DNA of 64,000 nucleotides. Origin: Nymphaea colorata. Lineage: Eukaryota; Streptophyta; Magnoliopsida; Nymphaeales; Nymphaeaceae. Shown one piece after another: positions 21,930 through 32,824 of the stretch. Positions within the stretch are counted from its first letter, which is position 1; every line of letters begins with the position of its first letter. A program made the translations under genes and the position numbers. Location: positions 34,590,769 to 34,654,768 of the forward strand of contig NC_045138.2 of the NCBI RefSeq assembly GCF_008831285.2, written 5' to 3'. The notes beneath the pieces were generated by a model. It did not search any database and had not been told where the DNA came from. It saw only the letters and a program-made list of their open reading frames with translations.

Positions 21930-24237
21930 CGGTATACTGCATTCACCGGCCTTCCAATCCTATTTGGAAGAATGCATGAAGAAGGGATCTGGGTAGTCCA
22001 GGGAGTAAAACCACCACTTGAGCAATTTTGAACTATGGATCTAGCAAGATAGTTAAAAATATCCTCCATAGAAATTAATGAAGGCTAGTTGGTGCGACCT
22101 TAAGTTACGGGACCTAAATGGCACAACTCTTCAAAAACACCTTAAAACCACAAAAGAAAAGCTTCAATAAAACATTCGAGAGAGATGATCCAGTGCAAAG
22201 TCGAATATTGGAGATGGGTGCAACATCATTGCTACACCAAAGACTCCACCATTACAGTCTTAAAGCCAACTTGTATATACAGTTTTAGATCATCAGTCTA
22301 CTTTGATACGTAGATGAAATTGCGCAATAATCAGGAAATTGAACAATTTAGTTGCACAAAAAACTACGTATTCATATTAGAATTTCAATTGCTTCGAGTC
22401 CTTTTTCTTTCCAAAATTTGACCCCGATGAACATGAACGTTGACGAACATGCTCTGGAAAAATAAATGGGATATTTCTGCATCAGTTCCTCGCTCGTGTA
22501 AGATCGTTTTAGTTTATGAAATATAGTTTTAACTTACGAAAGTTCCGTAATCTGAACGCCCGGCTTCTTTTCGAGACTCTTCTTTGTATTGCTGAAACTT
22601 CCAATGCTACAGAATCAAGGGAGGTTGAACCTTCATCCTGATTAGCAAACACTTTAAGACGACAGGAAGCAGCACACGAAGGCACGAATGGCAGATGCAA
22701 AGGCACGCACAAACACGAAGCATAGCATGAATACAGTCCTGAAGTTTTAACGCACGGAGCTACTCCAGACAGTAAGATACACGCAGACAAAAAGATATCG
22801 GGCATTAAAGCGCTTCTTGCCCACATGCACAGGGCTCATAAGGCATCATTACCAAGCCATTGCCATGAACAGGTGCATTGTATGAAGGAATCGGCTTTTC
22901 AAACTAGCTGTGCATGTTGATGGCCGCTGATATATAGCCGGGCTCGGACGAAGTGACTTAACCTTGGAAGATGGTTAACACGTGCCCTTCTTCGACTCCA
23001 TGCCATTCAAGTGTCTTCTTGTCGGACATGGGACTTTGGTTGTGAACAAGGAAGTGTTCGTCGGCCGGAATTCCCAGAGCTTGAAGCTTCTCCTTCAAAC
23101 CACTAACTGTGTCGGTGGATTTCACTTCGACATACACCTCCTTATTAGTCCTTGCTTGTTCCACTATTATATTCACGGTGCTATGTCTTTTCGGAGATAA
23201 AGGCTTAGCCGGCTTGATCAGGACATCCATCCGAGATTGATCGGAGTCGCCATACTCGCCCAGAGTGAGCACTGGATCCGAAAGTTTCCTATTCTGATGC
23301 AGAAGAAGAAGCCTGTTAGCCGGCACTCCGATTCGCTCGTGAATTCCCTCCTTCAAGAAGTTGACGGTGTTTGATTTGTCGAATTTGAGGAAGATCAGGT
23401 CCTCTAATCCTTTGACGTGCACCTGAAGCTTCCCGGCTTCGGGCTTGACGAGAACGTCCACGCAGCAACCTTCCCACAGCCCATACGGTTGAACATCCTT
23501 CTCATCATCCATAACTGTGTTGTTGAAGAGAACGCTCTGTTGCTTGACAGGAATGCCGGAACATTTTTCCAGCCTTTCTTTTATGTCCAGAACTGTGTCA
23601 AAGAAGCCAACCTCGATCCTGTATTTACTTCCATTGCTCAGCTAGAAATCGACTTCCATTGCCTTGTTTACACTACTACTATATTCAGGAGTAATGATCC
23701 AATGTTATAAGCCTCTGTCTCTCTGCACCAAGTCTATTGATCCATACAGAACAACAGGAATTTCACGACTATATATTCTGTTGCAGAAAACCAACAAACC
23801 ACCACGAGTTTCTTATATTTTTAATGGGCGGGAATTCTATAATGATTAGTCCTCTTACATGGTGTTTTGTTAATTACATTCATTAATGAAGCAGTGATAA
23901 CTTACATGAGTTGCAGAAGAAATACCACCAATTTTAGCACTAATACTGCACGATTACTCAGCTTATTGACGAGAGAACGTAGCTCTTGAGTGTTTAGAAA
24001 TTCGATTTGCAGAGGCAGTCGACTGAGCACCCAAAAAATGAGTAACAAACTTCTGACACTTCTGGAAACAGTTAAGAGATCATTACCTCACGTTTTCAAA
24101 ATGCATGGGGGAGCATGCATCAAGCATCTGAGTTTCGGATCAATGTACTTTTGGGACATGAGATAGAAAGCCTTTGAAAGAACAATAAAAGAAAATACGA
24201 GAAGCAGTAAAATTAAATACAACACTAAAACGTCCAT
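21930..24237. repeat. Segmental duplication block A, copy 2
   Basis: This is the direct-orientation counterpart of 1-3957, with identical landmarks through the 3' flank, UBL coding region and 5' flank. It lacks the Harbinger-like insertion, showing an undivided AGAAATTAATGAAGGCTAG-like site near 22075. On its right the DNAJC25-type gene follows directly. Confidence 0.93.
22958..23659 (-). pseudogene. Broken copy of the triple-UBL gene
   Basis: It aligns along its length with 2584-3339. The counterpart of the start codon is at 23659, but codon 6 is TAG (23644-23642) where the intact copy has GAG. A second stop (TAA, 22960-22958) falls right after the FQG that ends UBL 3, removing the acidic tail. 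There is also a two-codon in-frame deletion (FLKEG instead of FLKPKEG). The rest of the frame is open, so a protein starting at the internal ATG (23512, MDDEKD) would lack most of UBL 1. It is most likely a recent pseudogene; translation from the internal ATG is possible but unsupported. Confidence 0.87.
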
Positions 24238-24649
24238 CTCGATCGGAGGTTGATTAATTGGAGTTGTTGGAATGGGATTCGGTAGAGCAGCAGCCACATC
24301 TGCATCCGATGTGAACTTAAAATGCTGCCGAATCCAGTTACCCGAAATCAAGTATCCGATTACAACGGAACCACCGGGCTACCTGTTTCCTTATCCCGAC
24401 CCGCTCTACGGTTTCTCAGATGAAGATGGACTCGATTCTTCTGGAGCACTACGGATTCAAACCGATCAGATTCGGAACATACTCGATCTTGGTCTCCAAC
24501 CGGAGCCGAGCCCCGAGTTTTGACTGCAGAATTCGAATCCGACTAAACCGGGCCCTTGAGAATTCTCTGCTACTTGATGCCGTTACTTTGAGTTGAGGGG
24601 TGCGGGCAGCGTCAGGTTTGGCTCGCCGTCTGAGTTCGGGCGGAGATCC
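24238..24649. other. Likely promoter and 5' UTR of the DNAJC25-type gene
   Basis: This lies between the end of duplication block A and the J-protein ATG. The part at about 24300-24530 is rich in CCGAT/ATCGG-like words and carries an 83-codon plus-strand ORF without recognisable domains, not called as a gene. Confidence 0.45.
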
Positions 24650-27067
24650 ATGGCCTCGTTGCTCTCCTGCTTCGCCATCTCCGCTCTCTTCATTTCCCTT
24701 CTCCCTTCTGCCCAATCCATCTACTGCGACGAGGATGATTGCTACGACCTCCTCGGGTATCGATTTACTCTTCGTGAATGGAAATTTCTTCCACCTTCGA
24801 TTTTGCATAATCTCTTACCTGCTCTGTTTTTTATCCGACTCTAGCGTGACGCAGAGTGCGAGTGCTTCTGAAATCAAGAAGGCTTACTACAAGCTCTCTC
24901 TGAAATAGTAAAATTTCTGCCCCCGTTCCTCTGTTTTCTATTCTCTGTTCCTGTTGTTCTTTAGATTTTTCCGTGATTATATTCTTATTCTTCTTCTTTT
25001 TTCCAAACATATTTTGGATTGATAAGTCATCCTGATAAGAATCCAGATCCGGAGTCGAGGAAGAAGTTTATCAAAATCGCCAATGCTTATGAGGTAATTC
25101 TGTGGAGTCTACATCAAATTCAGATTCTTATATACTCATCTCCATCATTATTGCTGAAATGCTTTTCTTATTTACTATGTTGCTTATGTTTAGTTCTCTT
25201 ACATGGTGTCTTATGTTAGTGCCCAATTCCTTGTGGTCGTTTGCTTTGATTTGATTGCCTAGCGGGGAATCTGTTGCTCAATATTTGATGAAAGTTCTTA
25301 ACTTGTGCAGATTTTGAAGGACGACACCACCAGAGAGCAGTATGATTATGCTATCGCACACCCCGAGGAGGTACGCCAAAATGTCATTTTCTTCAGTTTG
25401 GAAGTGTTTCTATAACAACGAGACATTATATAATTAGTCGAAAAGTTTTCTTTTTTTTTCCATTCTGATTTTCGCCATGCTGATAGCATTTTTGTTCTTA
25501 GTTCTTGTTTTTCCATTTCATGATTTTCATATTTCTTTCCTATGTGTAGTTCCTGAATCTGGTTTAGATTTTGCGGTTTTTAACTACCCGGCACATATCT
25601 CCCCTTGGTAAGTGCCATGGATTTTGGCCCCATAGGTGGGTCAGCTGGCTCTTTACTTAGGACTATGGATGCCTGGTCAAAAAATCATTGCAGTCAGTTA
25701 TTTTTCACTGCATCTAGGTAAAAGCTGGTCTCTAACTCTTGGTTCTCATCAAAATCACCTGACAGTGCAAACAAAAGACTTCTCAGTTGTTTCCGATTTA
25801 TTCACATTAGTGCCAAAAAAAAAAAACTCAACATGATTTTAGGTTTATCTTAAACAGTGGTTGTTTACTAGTTTTCTGGTCATAAACAATTAATGCGATT
25901 TTACATTGATGTTCTTGCTGCAGGTGTTCTACAATACAGCACGTTATTATCGGGCATACTATGGGCACAAGACAGTGAGACTCGACATGAACCTCTTTGA
26001 CTGTCTTTCTTTGTACTCAAATAATTGAAATTTTATTTCTGGGCTCTCTAAGACAATACAGAAAGTTTCTGAAACCTATTTTTCCTGGGCAGGATCTGCG
26101 GGCAATTTTAATTGGTCTTCTATTAGTTCTTTCAGCGTTTCAATACCTGAATGGATGGTCGAGGTACAAGCAGGTACTAAGATGTTTGAAAATAGAGTGA
26201 CTCTGTTATGTGAATTAATGACTTTAGAGATCATGTCTTCAGCTTTTCCAGCTACCTTCTGTTTCTGTTGGGAACTGCAGATGCTTTATTTGACTTTGCT
26301 CACAGACCTTTCTTTATGCATTGAGAGTATAAAATAATAAGCTTATATTGATATATAGCCATAAAAGGTTAACGCACCATGGAATTGGATTTATCACCTA
26401 ATGCTTGTCTCTGTTGAGCCTGCAAAAATTCTAAAACTTTTTGGTGTCAGAGACCATCTGCGGGAGAGGTTTATGTGAATTCTAGTATGTAGGAATATAA
26501 TATTGATTATTGACCAATGAAGGGTTCAGTTTTGTTAATCATATACATGCAAGTAGCTTGGTGGACTTCTGAGCTGTATACATTGTATTAAGCACTAAGA
26601 GACTGCTATAACTTTTTTCCTTTACGTTGCATGCATTCTGAACCATTACTCCAAGAAATATTCATATGTCAATTTTTTTGGTTAGATAGAACACAACAGA
26701 ACAGAGAAAGTATTTCCTAGAACAGGGTAATCATCATTTACTAAAACAAAGTAATGGTTGAACTTTAAAGTATATTGCACAGTTTCTGGTGTTTCAGTTT
26801 GCTTTTCTTTGGTATCCACTAACATGCTATGGGAGCTATATTTCTTCTTTTTGCAGGTAAAATAATATTGTTTTTTTCTTTCTTTTACTGCTGGCGCAGG
26901 CTGTTGCGATGGTGAAGCAAACTCCAGCTTATAAAAATAAGCTCCGTGCTCTGGAACTTGAGCGTAATGGAGGATTATCAAACAAGAAAAAGGGTTTTAA
27001 ACAGATAAACAAGTAAGAAAAATTTGTTATCTGTAATAATGCAAACAGAAAAACTAAAATTTATCGG

Positions 27068-27103
<36 letters not shown>

Positions 27104-27889
27104 TTCCCCTTTCATTTTACCCATCCATATTAGTTATCTACTCTCCTTGTGTTGCCACCAGTTAAGACTGTCATTTGACTTGTTATTTTCCTTTGCTGTT
27201 GATTTTTTGTTGCTATAAGCTGCTAGTAGACTGATATTATTAATGCTGGTCCCTGAAACGAGAGAGATAGAGGTTAGAAATCTCAAGGACAAGAAGCTTA
27301 CTCCTTCCTGTCCATTCATCAACAGACAGAATTTACTTCTCCAGATAATCATGTATAGGGGTGTGCAACATGAGCTGGTTCAGCATGTCAACTTAACATG
27401 CTAAAATGTATGGGTTTGGGCTACCCCATTATCAGAAGGCCAGACCATTGCCCACAATCAGGGCCCAAGGGTCTGACAAGGGCAGCCTATGACGATATGT
27501 AGACTGTATGCTTGCTACAAAGTCCAAATGACTATGAACTAATATTAGCTGAAGAAATGTATTTCTTTCTTCCTTTTTAAATCATTTCCATATGTTTTAA
27601 TTTTTAAAATTGTTTAGATCAGCTTTTGAATCATCAGGGTCGTACATGTTTTAGGCTTTGTTGTTGGTCCAAAATCAATGACTGAAAACGTTTTGTTCTT
27701 GTAGGCTCAGAAAATATATTCTTTTGTTTGAAGAAAAGGTTTAAAAGTTGGTTGGCCTATAGGATTCAAATTATCTCAAATGTACCTATGCCATCAGGTG
27801 AATTCACACAGCTTGGATTGTGCCTTCTCGTGCTACTTTGTGTGTATGATTCTTTAGAATAAACCTATACCTATTATCTGTGCATGTAG

Positions 27890-27946
<57 letters not shown>

Positions 27947-30900
27947 CATATGGGGGAACGTATAGTTTAGGGGCAACAACCAGATAGCTTAAAATAGATT
28001 ATTGATGTCCTTCTTGTGTAATCTAACATTATAAATATGATCTTCAGAGTGATTTGATAGGAAAATATAAACGACTTTTTTGTGTTTCAATTTTTCAAAT
28101 ATGTTATTTTTATTATAAAAAATTAATAGCTCGTAAAACACTGCAATTTTGATAGTAGAAGAATCAATATTTTTTTACAAAAGTAGCTTGACTAATAACA
28201 TATTGTGCACTAATTCAGCAATCACAAACATGTTAGCATGTTGATTTTCTGTTTTAATTTTCCTTTTTAGTAAGAATTATGTGGTCTGCTTCTTGTTCTT
28301 GTCCTAAATATGATACACTGGTTTGGCTGCTGCACGGGCATTGGGAGCTGCTTGGGTGTGGCATTCTTCACAGACAGAAGAAGAAGAAGAAGAAGAAGAA
28401 GAAAATGGAAGAGGGGAGGACCTGGCTTGTGGCAGTAGGAGGAGAGGCACAGGCACAGGCACAGCTGAATTAGGTTAAGGGTTTGGGATTTTATGCAATC
28501 AAGGACTTATATTTTTTTTTAAACTTTCCTTTGCAAAGCGAAACTCATTTTACAGTGTCTTTTTTAACATTTTGCTTTCTTACTTTTAAAGTCCTCTTTG
28601 ATTACAGTAAGAGACTTACTTTATGGTTTATAAAGTGATTCTTTTGACTTCTAACTTTTTAATATATGTATACGCACATACATATACATATATATGTATA
28701 CATGTTCATAGGAGGATTTAAATCTGCCGGATGTTTGCATATGACTAAGTAACATTTCATTGTAACCATTTTTAAAAGCACCATAAACGATTGCTACATC
28801 ATAAACTGTTAGTAATGTTCTTGTGGAGAAGGTTTTTTAGGACACATTTTAAAATTTTAGCCATCATGTAATAACCAGCATTCCATGTGTTTGAACACTC
28901 ACTCGCACACTCACATATTTATATATATTCAACCAAGTTTTTTTTAAGGAGCGTCACACTTGCAACCATGTGACATGGCTTCTTACAATTTAAGTCACAT
29001 TTAATGAGAGAAAGTGGAGATCAATAACTAAGAAGTCAAAAATTTTTAGATTTGGTGGTAGATACTCTGTAATGCCCTCTGCCTATGTGTGCATGTGTGT
29101 TAGGCGGCTCTAAGGTAAAGATATCAGCTTACTGTGGCCCGGGTGGACCAGCCCGTGGATTGACCATAGTTTATTAGTTAAAGCCTAATTTCCCATCAAG
29201 TCATCTACACAATTGAGAAACTACTTTTAATGTCCTCTGGTGGAGGATGCACCTGAAGTGGATGTTTCATTTCAGGGATTATAGCATGCAGACCATGGGT
29301 AAGGTTCCCTTGGCATGTTACATAAATGTTATTTCTATGGTCTCTTCCCCTATGGTTCATGGCATGGTGACATATGTAGGCGATATTTTTAAAATATCAA
29401 GAATTTATTGCTAAAGCAAGATAAGTCATTTTAAAAGGAAAAACCTCACGTTATTTCAAAATATTGCAAAAAAGGAAACTTGCCGTGCTACCTTCGTGAT
29501 GCTTTTCCCTTTTTATGAAATAGGTTCTTTAATGTATTTTTAGTACATGTTTCCTTCTCTTGTTTGTTTTTGGGATTTTAAAAAGTATTTTGATTTTTAT
29601 CAGCATATGTGCGAAAACTAATATAAAACTCTTAGTTTTAAAATTTATACTATTTTTCTTTAGATTTCTGAATTCTTGAGATTTTTCTAAGAATGAATAA
29701 CTTTCTTGATAAAATTAATTGGCAAAAACCTTGCTGATGAAAACCTGAGAAGTATATTTTTTATTATGTTTTGTAGCTGTTTTTGCTTTCTATTGTTGTG
29801 TAGATGTTCTTTTATTGCTTTTATGTGTTTGTTTGTACACCCTCCTTTGTATGTAGAGACACTTGGTTATGGTGTAAAGGATTTGGAACAATTTAATTAT
29901 TAGCCCTGTGATTTCAATATAAAAATGTGCTATAACCACTCTTTTATGTCAGGAAAGTGGGAGAAGAGCTGAGTAATGAACTTGAGTTGCAGATTCAAGG
30001 TGCAGAGAAGCCCTGCATTTGGAAACTTATTGGCATTCGGTTTATCCTACTTCCTTACACTCTTGGCAAGGTACTAAACTAATTGAGTTACATTTCTAAA
30101 CGGTAGCCTTTTCAATTTTTTGCAGTCTGTGTTTCAGCATTATGCACTGAAGACTTTGTGGTTAAAGCATTTCAAGTCTTAGAAATTGCAAGATTTGCTT
30201 GTTTTCTCAGCTTTTATTCTGGAGAGCTTGTTGGGCTTGGAGGTACCAGATCACAAGAGCTGCCTACTCCTGGGATGATGCTTGTTACTTGACCCGGACA
30301 TGCCTCAAAATACCTCCAGATGTGTGGGGAAACATGGGTACTTAACTACACTTTCACTTTTTTCGTTTCATTTTCAAGCTGGCGGTTTGTCAGCATAATA
30401 GTCAATCACTAATTAGTGGTACCTAATGTTGGTGTCCGCCTGTTGGTTTATAGTTTATACACAAAGAATTGGTCAGTTGGTTGTCGGGCTCTGTTTATGT
30501 ATCTTCTCTTGTGGTGGTGAAACTCTTTGTTTATGGATGGGGACTTTGCCCTTGTGAGGAAATGTGCTTATGGAAAACCTGATGGGAAGACGTCATGCTT
30601 AGCAAGCAAAAGGACAAATCAGTCTAAGAAAGAGTTGACAAAACTAAAGGCTGATGGGACCAAGGGTCTGTTCTAATGCATTTGAGGTTTGTCCATCCAA
30701 TTTAGAAAATTTGAAAATGCAGGTCAATTCGCTCTCCTGCTGCATTAATTTTTACATGTTGAGCATGTATTCGAACACAAGAATTGTGCTTGTTTTCAAA
30801 AGAAAAAGTAGGAATTTGTGCTTTGGAACGTAAACTCAATCATTCTTGACCCATCCTTTTCATTAAAAACTCTAGCAGGAATGCATGTAAGCGTGGACGA

Positions 30901-31182
30901 GAAGGGGGGTTATTAATGGTTTGGTTTTGTGCTTCTTTTGTGTCATGAAATTCTTCTATTTGAATCATAATCTAAAATATTTCGCTTGTTCTGACCTTGT
31001 GGTTTTTTTTTGGTTGTTTTTTTGTTGTGGGGGGTGGGGGGGTGTTGGTGATGGGGGTTATGGCATCTGTGTTTCCAGATGATGCTGTGAAAGATAATCT
31101 TGTACAGAAGCGCTTGTGGAAGAGATCCAACATGGAAAGCTACCTTGCAGAATTGAGGAGGGAAGGGAGGAGAAAAAGGTAG
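24650..31182 (+). CDS. DNAJC25: DNAJC25-type ER membrane J-protein, 10 exons, 296 aa
   Basis: Exons: 24650-24756, 24845-24907, 25027-25093, 25311-25370, 25924-25974, 26093-26173, 26900-27012, 29953-30070, 30211-30337 and 31079-31182. All have GT/AG borders and the phases join into 891 nt. The start is the ATG at 24650, opening a signal peptide (MASLLSCFAISALFISLLPS) followed by a J domain with HPD at about residues 58-60, the motif that stimulates Hsp70 ATPase. Membrane segments lie at about 120-137 (LIGLLLVLSAFQYL) and about 205-231. The C-terminal block contains AYSWDDACYLTR and ends with a basic RREGRRKR. Order and length match DNAJC25 and the plant dnaJ 50-like family. The J domain would face the ER lumen. 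Its exon 8 was partly copied to 5080-5123. Confidence 0.93.
27013..29952 (+). other. Intron 7 of the DNAJC25-type gene, microsatellite-rich
   Basis: A 2.9-kb intron with (GT)n at about 27072-27100, (CA)n at 27891-27942 and an AAG run at about 28377-28402. Its last kilobase (from about 28890) is the source-matching copy of block B seen at 4041-5123. No exon was seen inside. Confidence 0.8.
28890..29996 (+). repeat. Segmental duplication block B, intact-gene copy
   Basis: This segment is nearly identical, in direct orientation, to 4041-5123. It spans the 3' part of intron 7 and the first about 44 bases of exon 8. Together with block A it shows that one unit reached from the UBL gene into the J-protein gene. 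Confidence 0.9.
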
Positions 31183-31300
31183 CAGGCTAGCAGCGGGGCC
31201 AACTTTCCATCTCAGTATTTTAACTGAAGTTTCCTGCATTCATTGCTTCACCGACCTCCTGGAGCAATGAAGGAGGCCTTGTATTTCCTTTATAACTTGA

Positions 31301-31685
31301 CGGGCTGATTAATTTTACTTTCTATGTATACCTGGCTAATGCAAATTAGGATGGTTTAAGCAGATAATTGGAAGACCATATGAGGTTCTCATGAAGAGGG
31401 GAAGTCTTTGATCTATTCATTTTTCATGTGGTTAAATTTTATTTGTAGATGCCAGTCATGCTACACTTAATTTCCAATTGCTACACTTTTGTCGGGCTGA
31501 TTAATTTTACTTTCTATGGATAACTGGTTAATGCAAATTAGGATGGTTTAAGCAGAGGAATAGAAAACCATATGAGGTTCTCATGAAGAGGGAAGTCTTT
31601 GATATATTCATTTCTCATGCGGTTAACTTTTATTTGTAGATGCCAGTCATGCTGCACTTACCTTCGAGTTACTACACTTACCAAG
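31301..31685. repeat. Tandem duplication, period 192 bp, 3' flank of the J-protein gene
   Basis: Two units start CGGGCTGATTAATTTTAC at 31301 and 31493. Both contain GCAAATTAGGATGGTTTAAG and ATTTGTAGATGCCAGTCATG. They start about 120 bp after the J-protein stop codon, so they may be partly in its 3' UTR. Confidence 0.88.
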
Positions 31686-32824
31686 TGAAGTCTTTACTCT
31701 GTGCTTCGTAGGTCGTACTTTGATCCATTCATTCTCTGTCAATACTAAAAGCCATTTATTTGCAGATGTTAAGCGTCGCAATAATGAAATCCTAATCCAA
31801 CGTCTAAATTTTCTGTCCGGAATCGGTGGAAATGGACTTGCTTTACCTCAGTCGAGCATAATTGAGAAATTATAAGAAAACGCCTAAGCGGCCTGGCCCT
31901 ATCGAAACATGGGCTTTTGTATGACATGCACAATTCGACCGATCTATTCATATGTTAGTCGTTTTTTTTTTTAAGAACGTAACAGACGAATGCCCCGTCC
32001 TGATGTTTGATCCAACGACGGTATAAGTACGCCAATTGCAAATATGGAACGCCAACTGTTTGAGATTAGTCGCTCGCAGATGAGCCTTTCTGAAAATTGA
32101 AGTACATAATTTTATGGTCAAACCTCTATTTTAGTACTTCAGCTACTTGAGAACCAGTAATACCACAAAGGTTGGGAAGTGTTGCCGCTTCAGGCGTCGG
32201 CCCTGAACCCATGATTTCTATTGCATTTCTTGGGCTCGATGAAGTTGCTAGAAAAGAGCCCTCCCCATGGACACACTGGGAGGGTAGGGTAGCAAAGTAA
32301 AAATGATACTATAAGCATTTGGTGACTTTAGTTTAACCATCAAAAGTACAAATAATGAATGATGATACAACAAGATAATTCCGGTTGGGAGGAAAAGAAA
32401 AGAAAAGAAAAGAAGACAATCCCTACTCATCTTCGCGTGAGGAATGAGGCAAACAAACATTTTCTCACGAGCCCTTCCAGAGGAACAGGCAGGAGCTGAT
32501 TGCTCGCTTGTGTGAAACAATGTCACCCAACCTGGTAAAGACATCTCCTTCTTGCAGTCAAAACCCAGACTTCGGCCGAAGGTGGCACCTGCGGCGGATC
32601 AGGTCCTAAACTGGATAAGATCCAGATTGGATCCGAAGCGGCAGACCTAGCGAAGGAGGCGGGCAGGCCGCCGCTGGGCTCCCGAGTCCGACGTGAGCGC
32701 GAGGCTCGCTCCGTACAGTTTACTCTCCACAATGTCCACCTGAAGGTGGGGAGAACCTCAAGACCAATCAGGGACGACAGAAATCGGGAAGTGCGGTGCA
32801 ATACTGCCGTCTTCGTGATCTTCT
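31686..32824. other. Intergenic between the DNAJC25-type gene and BET3
   Basis: No gene is supported. It contains an AAAAG run at about 32395-32414. The more GC-rich last 300 bases are the likely BET3 promoter and 5' UTR. Confidence 0.5.

Noticed and set aside
24272-24523. 83-codon plus-strand ORF upstream of the J-protein gene, and an overlapping minus-strand ORF with a hydrophobic stretch (24088-24351)
   Set aside because: No recognised domain. The minus ORF is broken by a stop in the duplicate copy near 3930, so it is not maintained.
27891-27942. Regular CA array that could be mistaken for a structured repeat or CRISPR-like array
   Set aside because: It is a simple dinucleotide microsatellite without spacers; the same holds for the TA and GT runs in the window.
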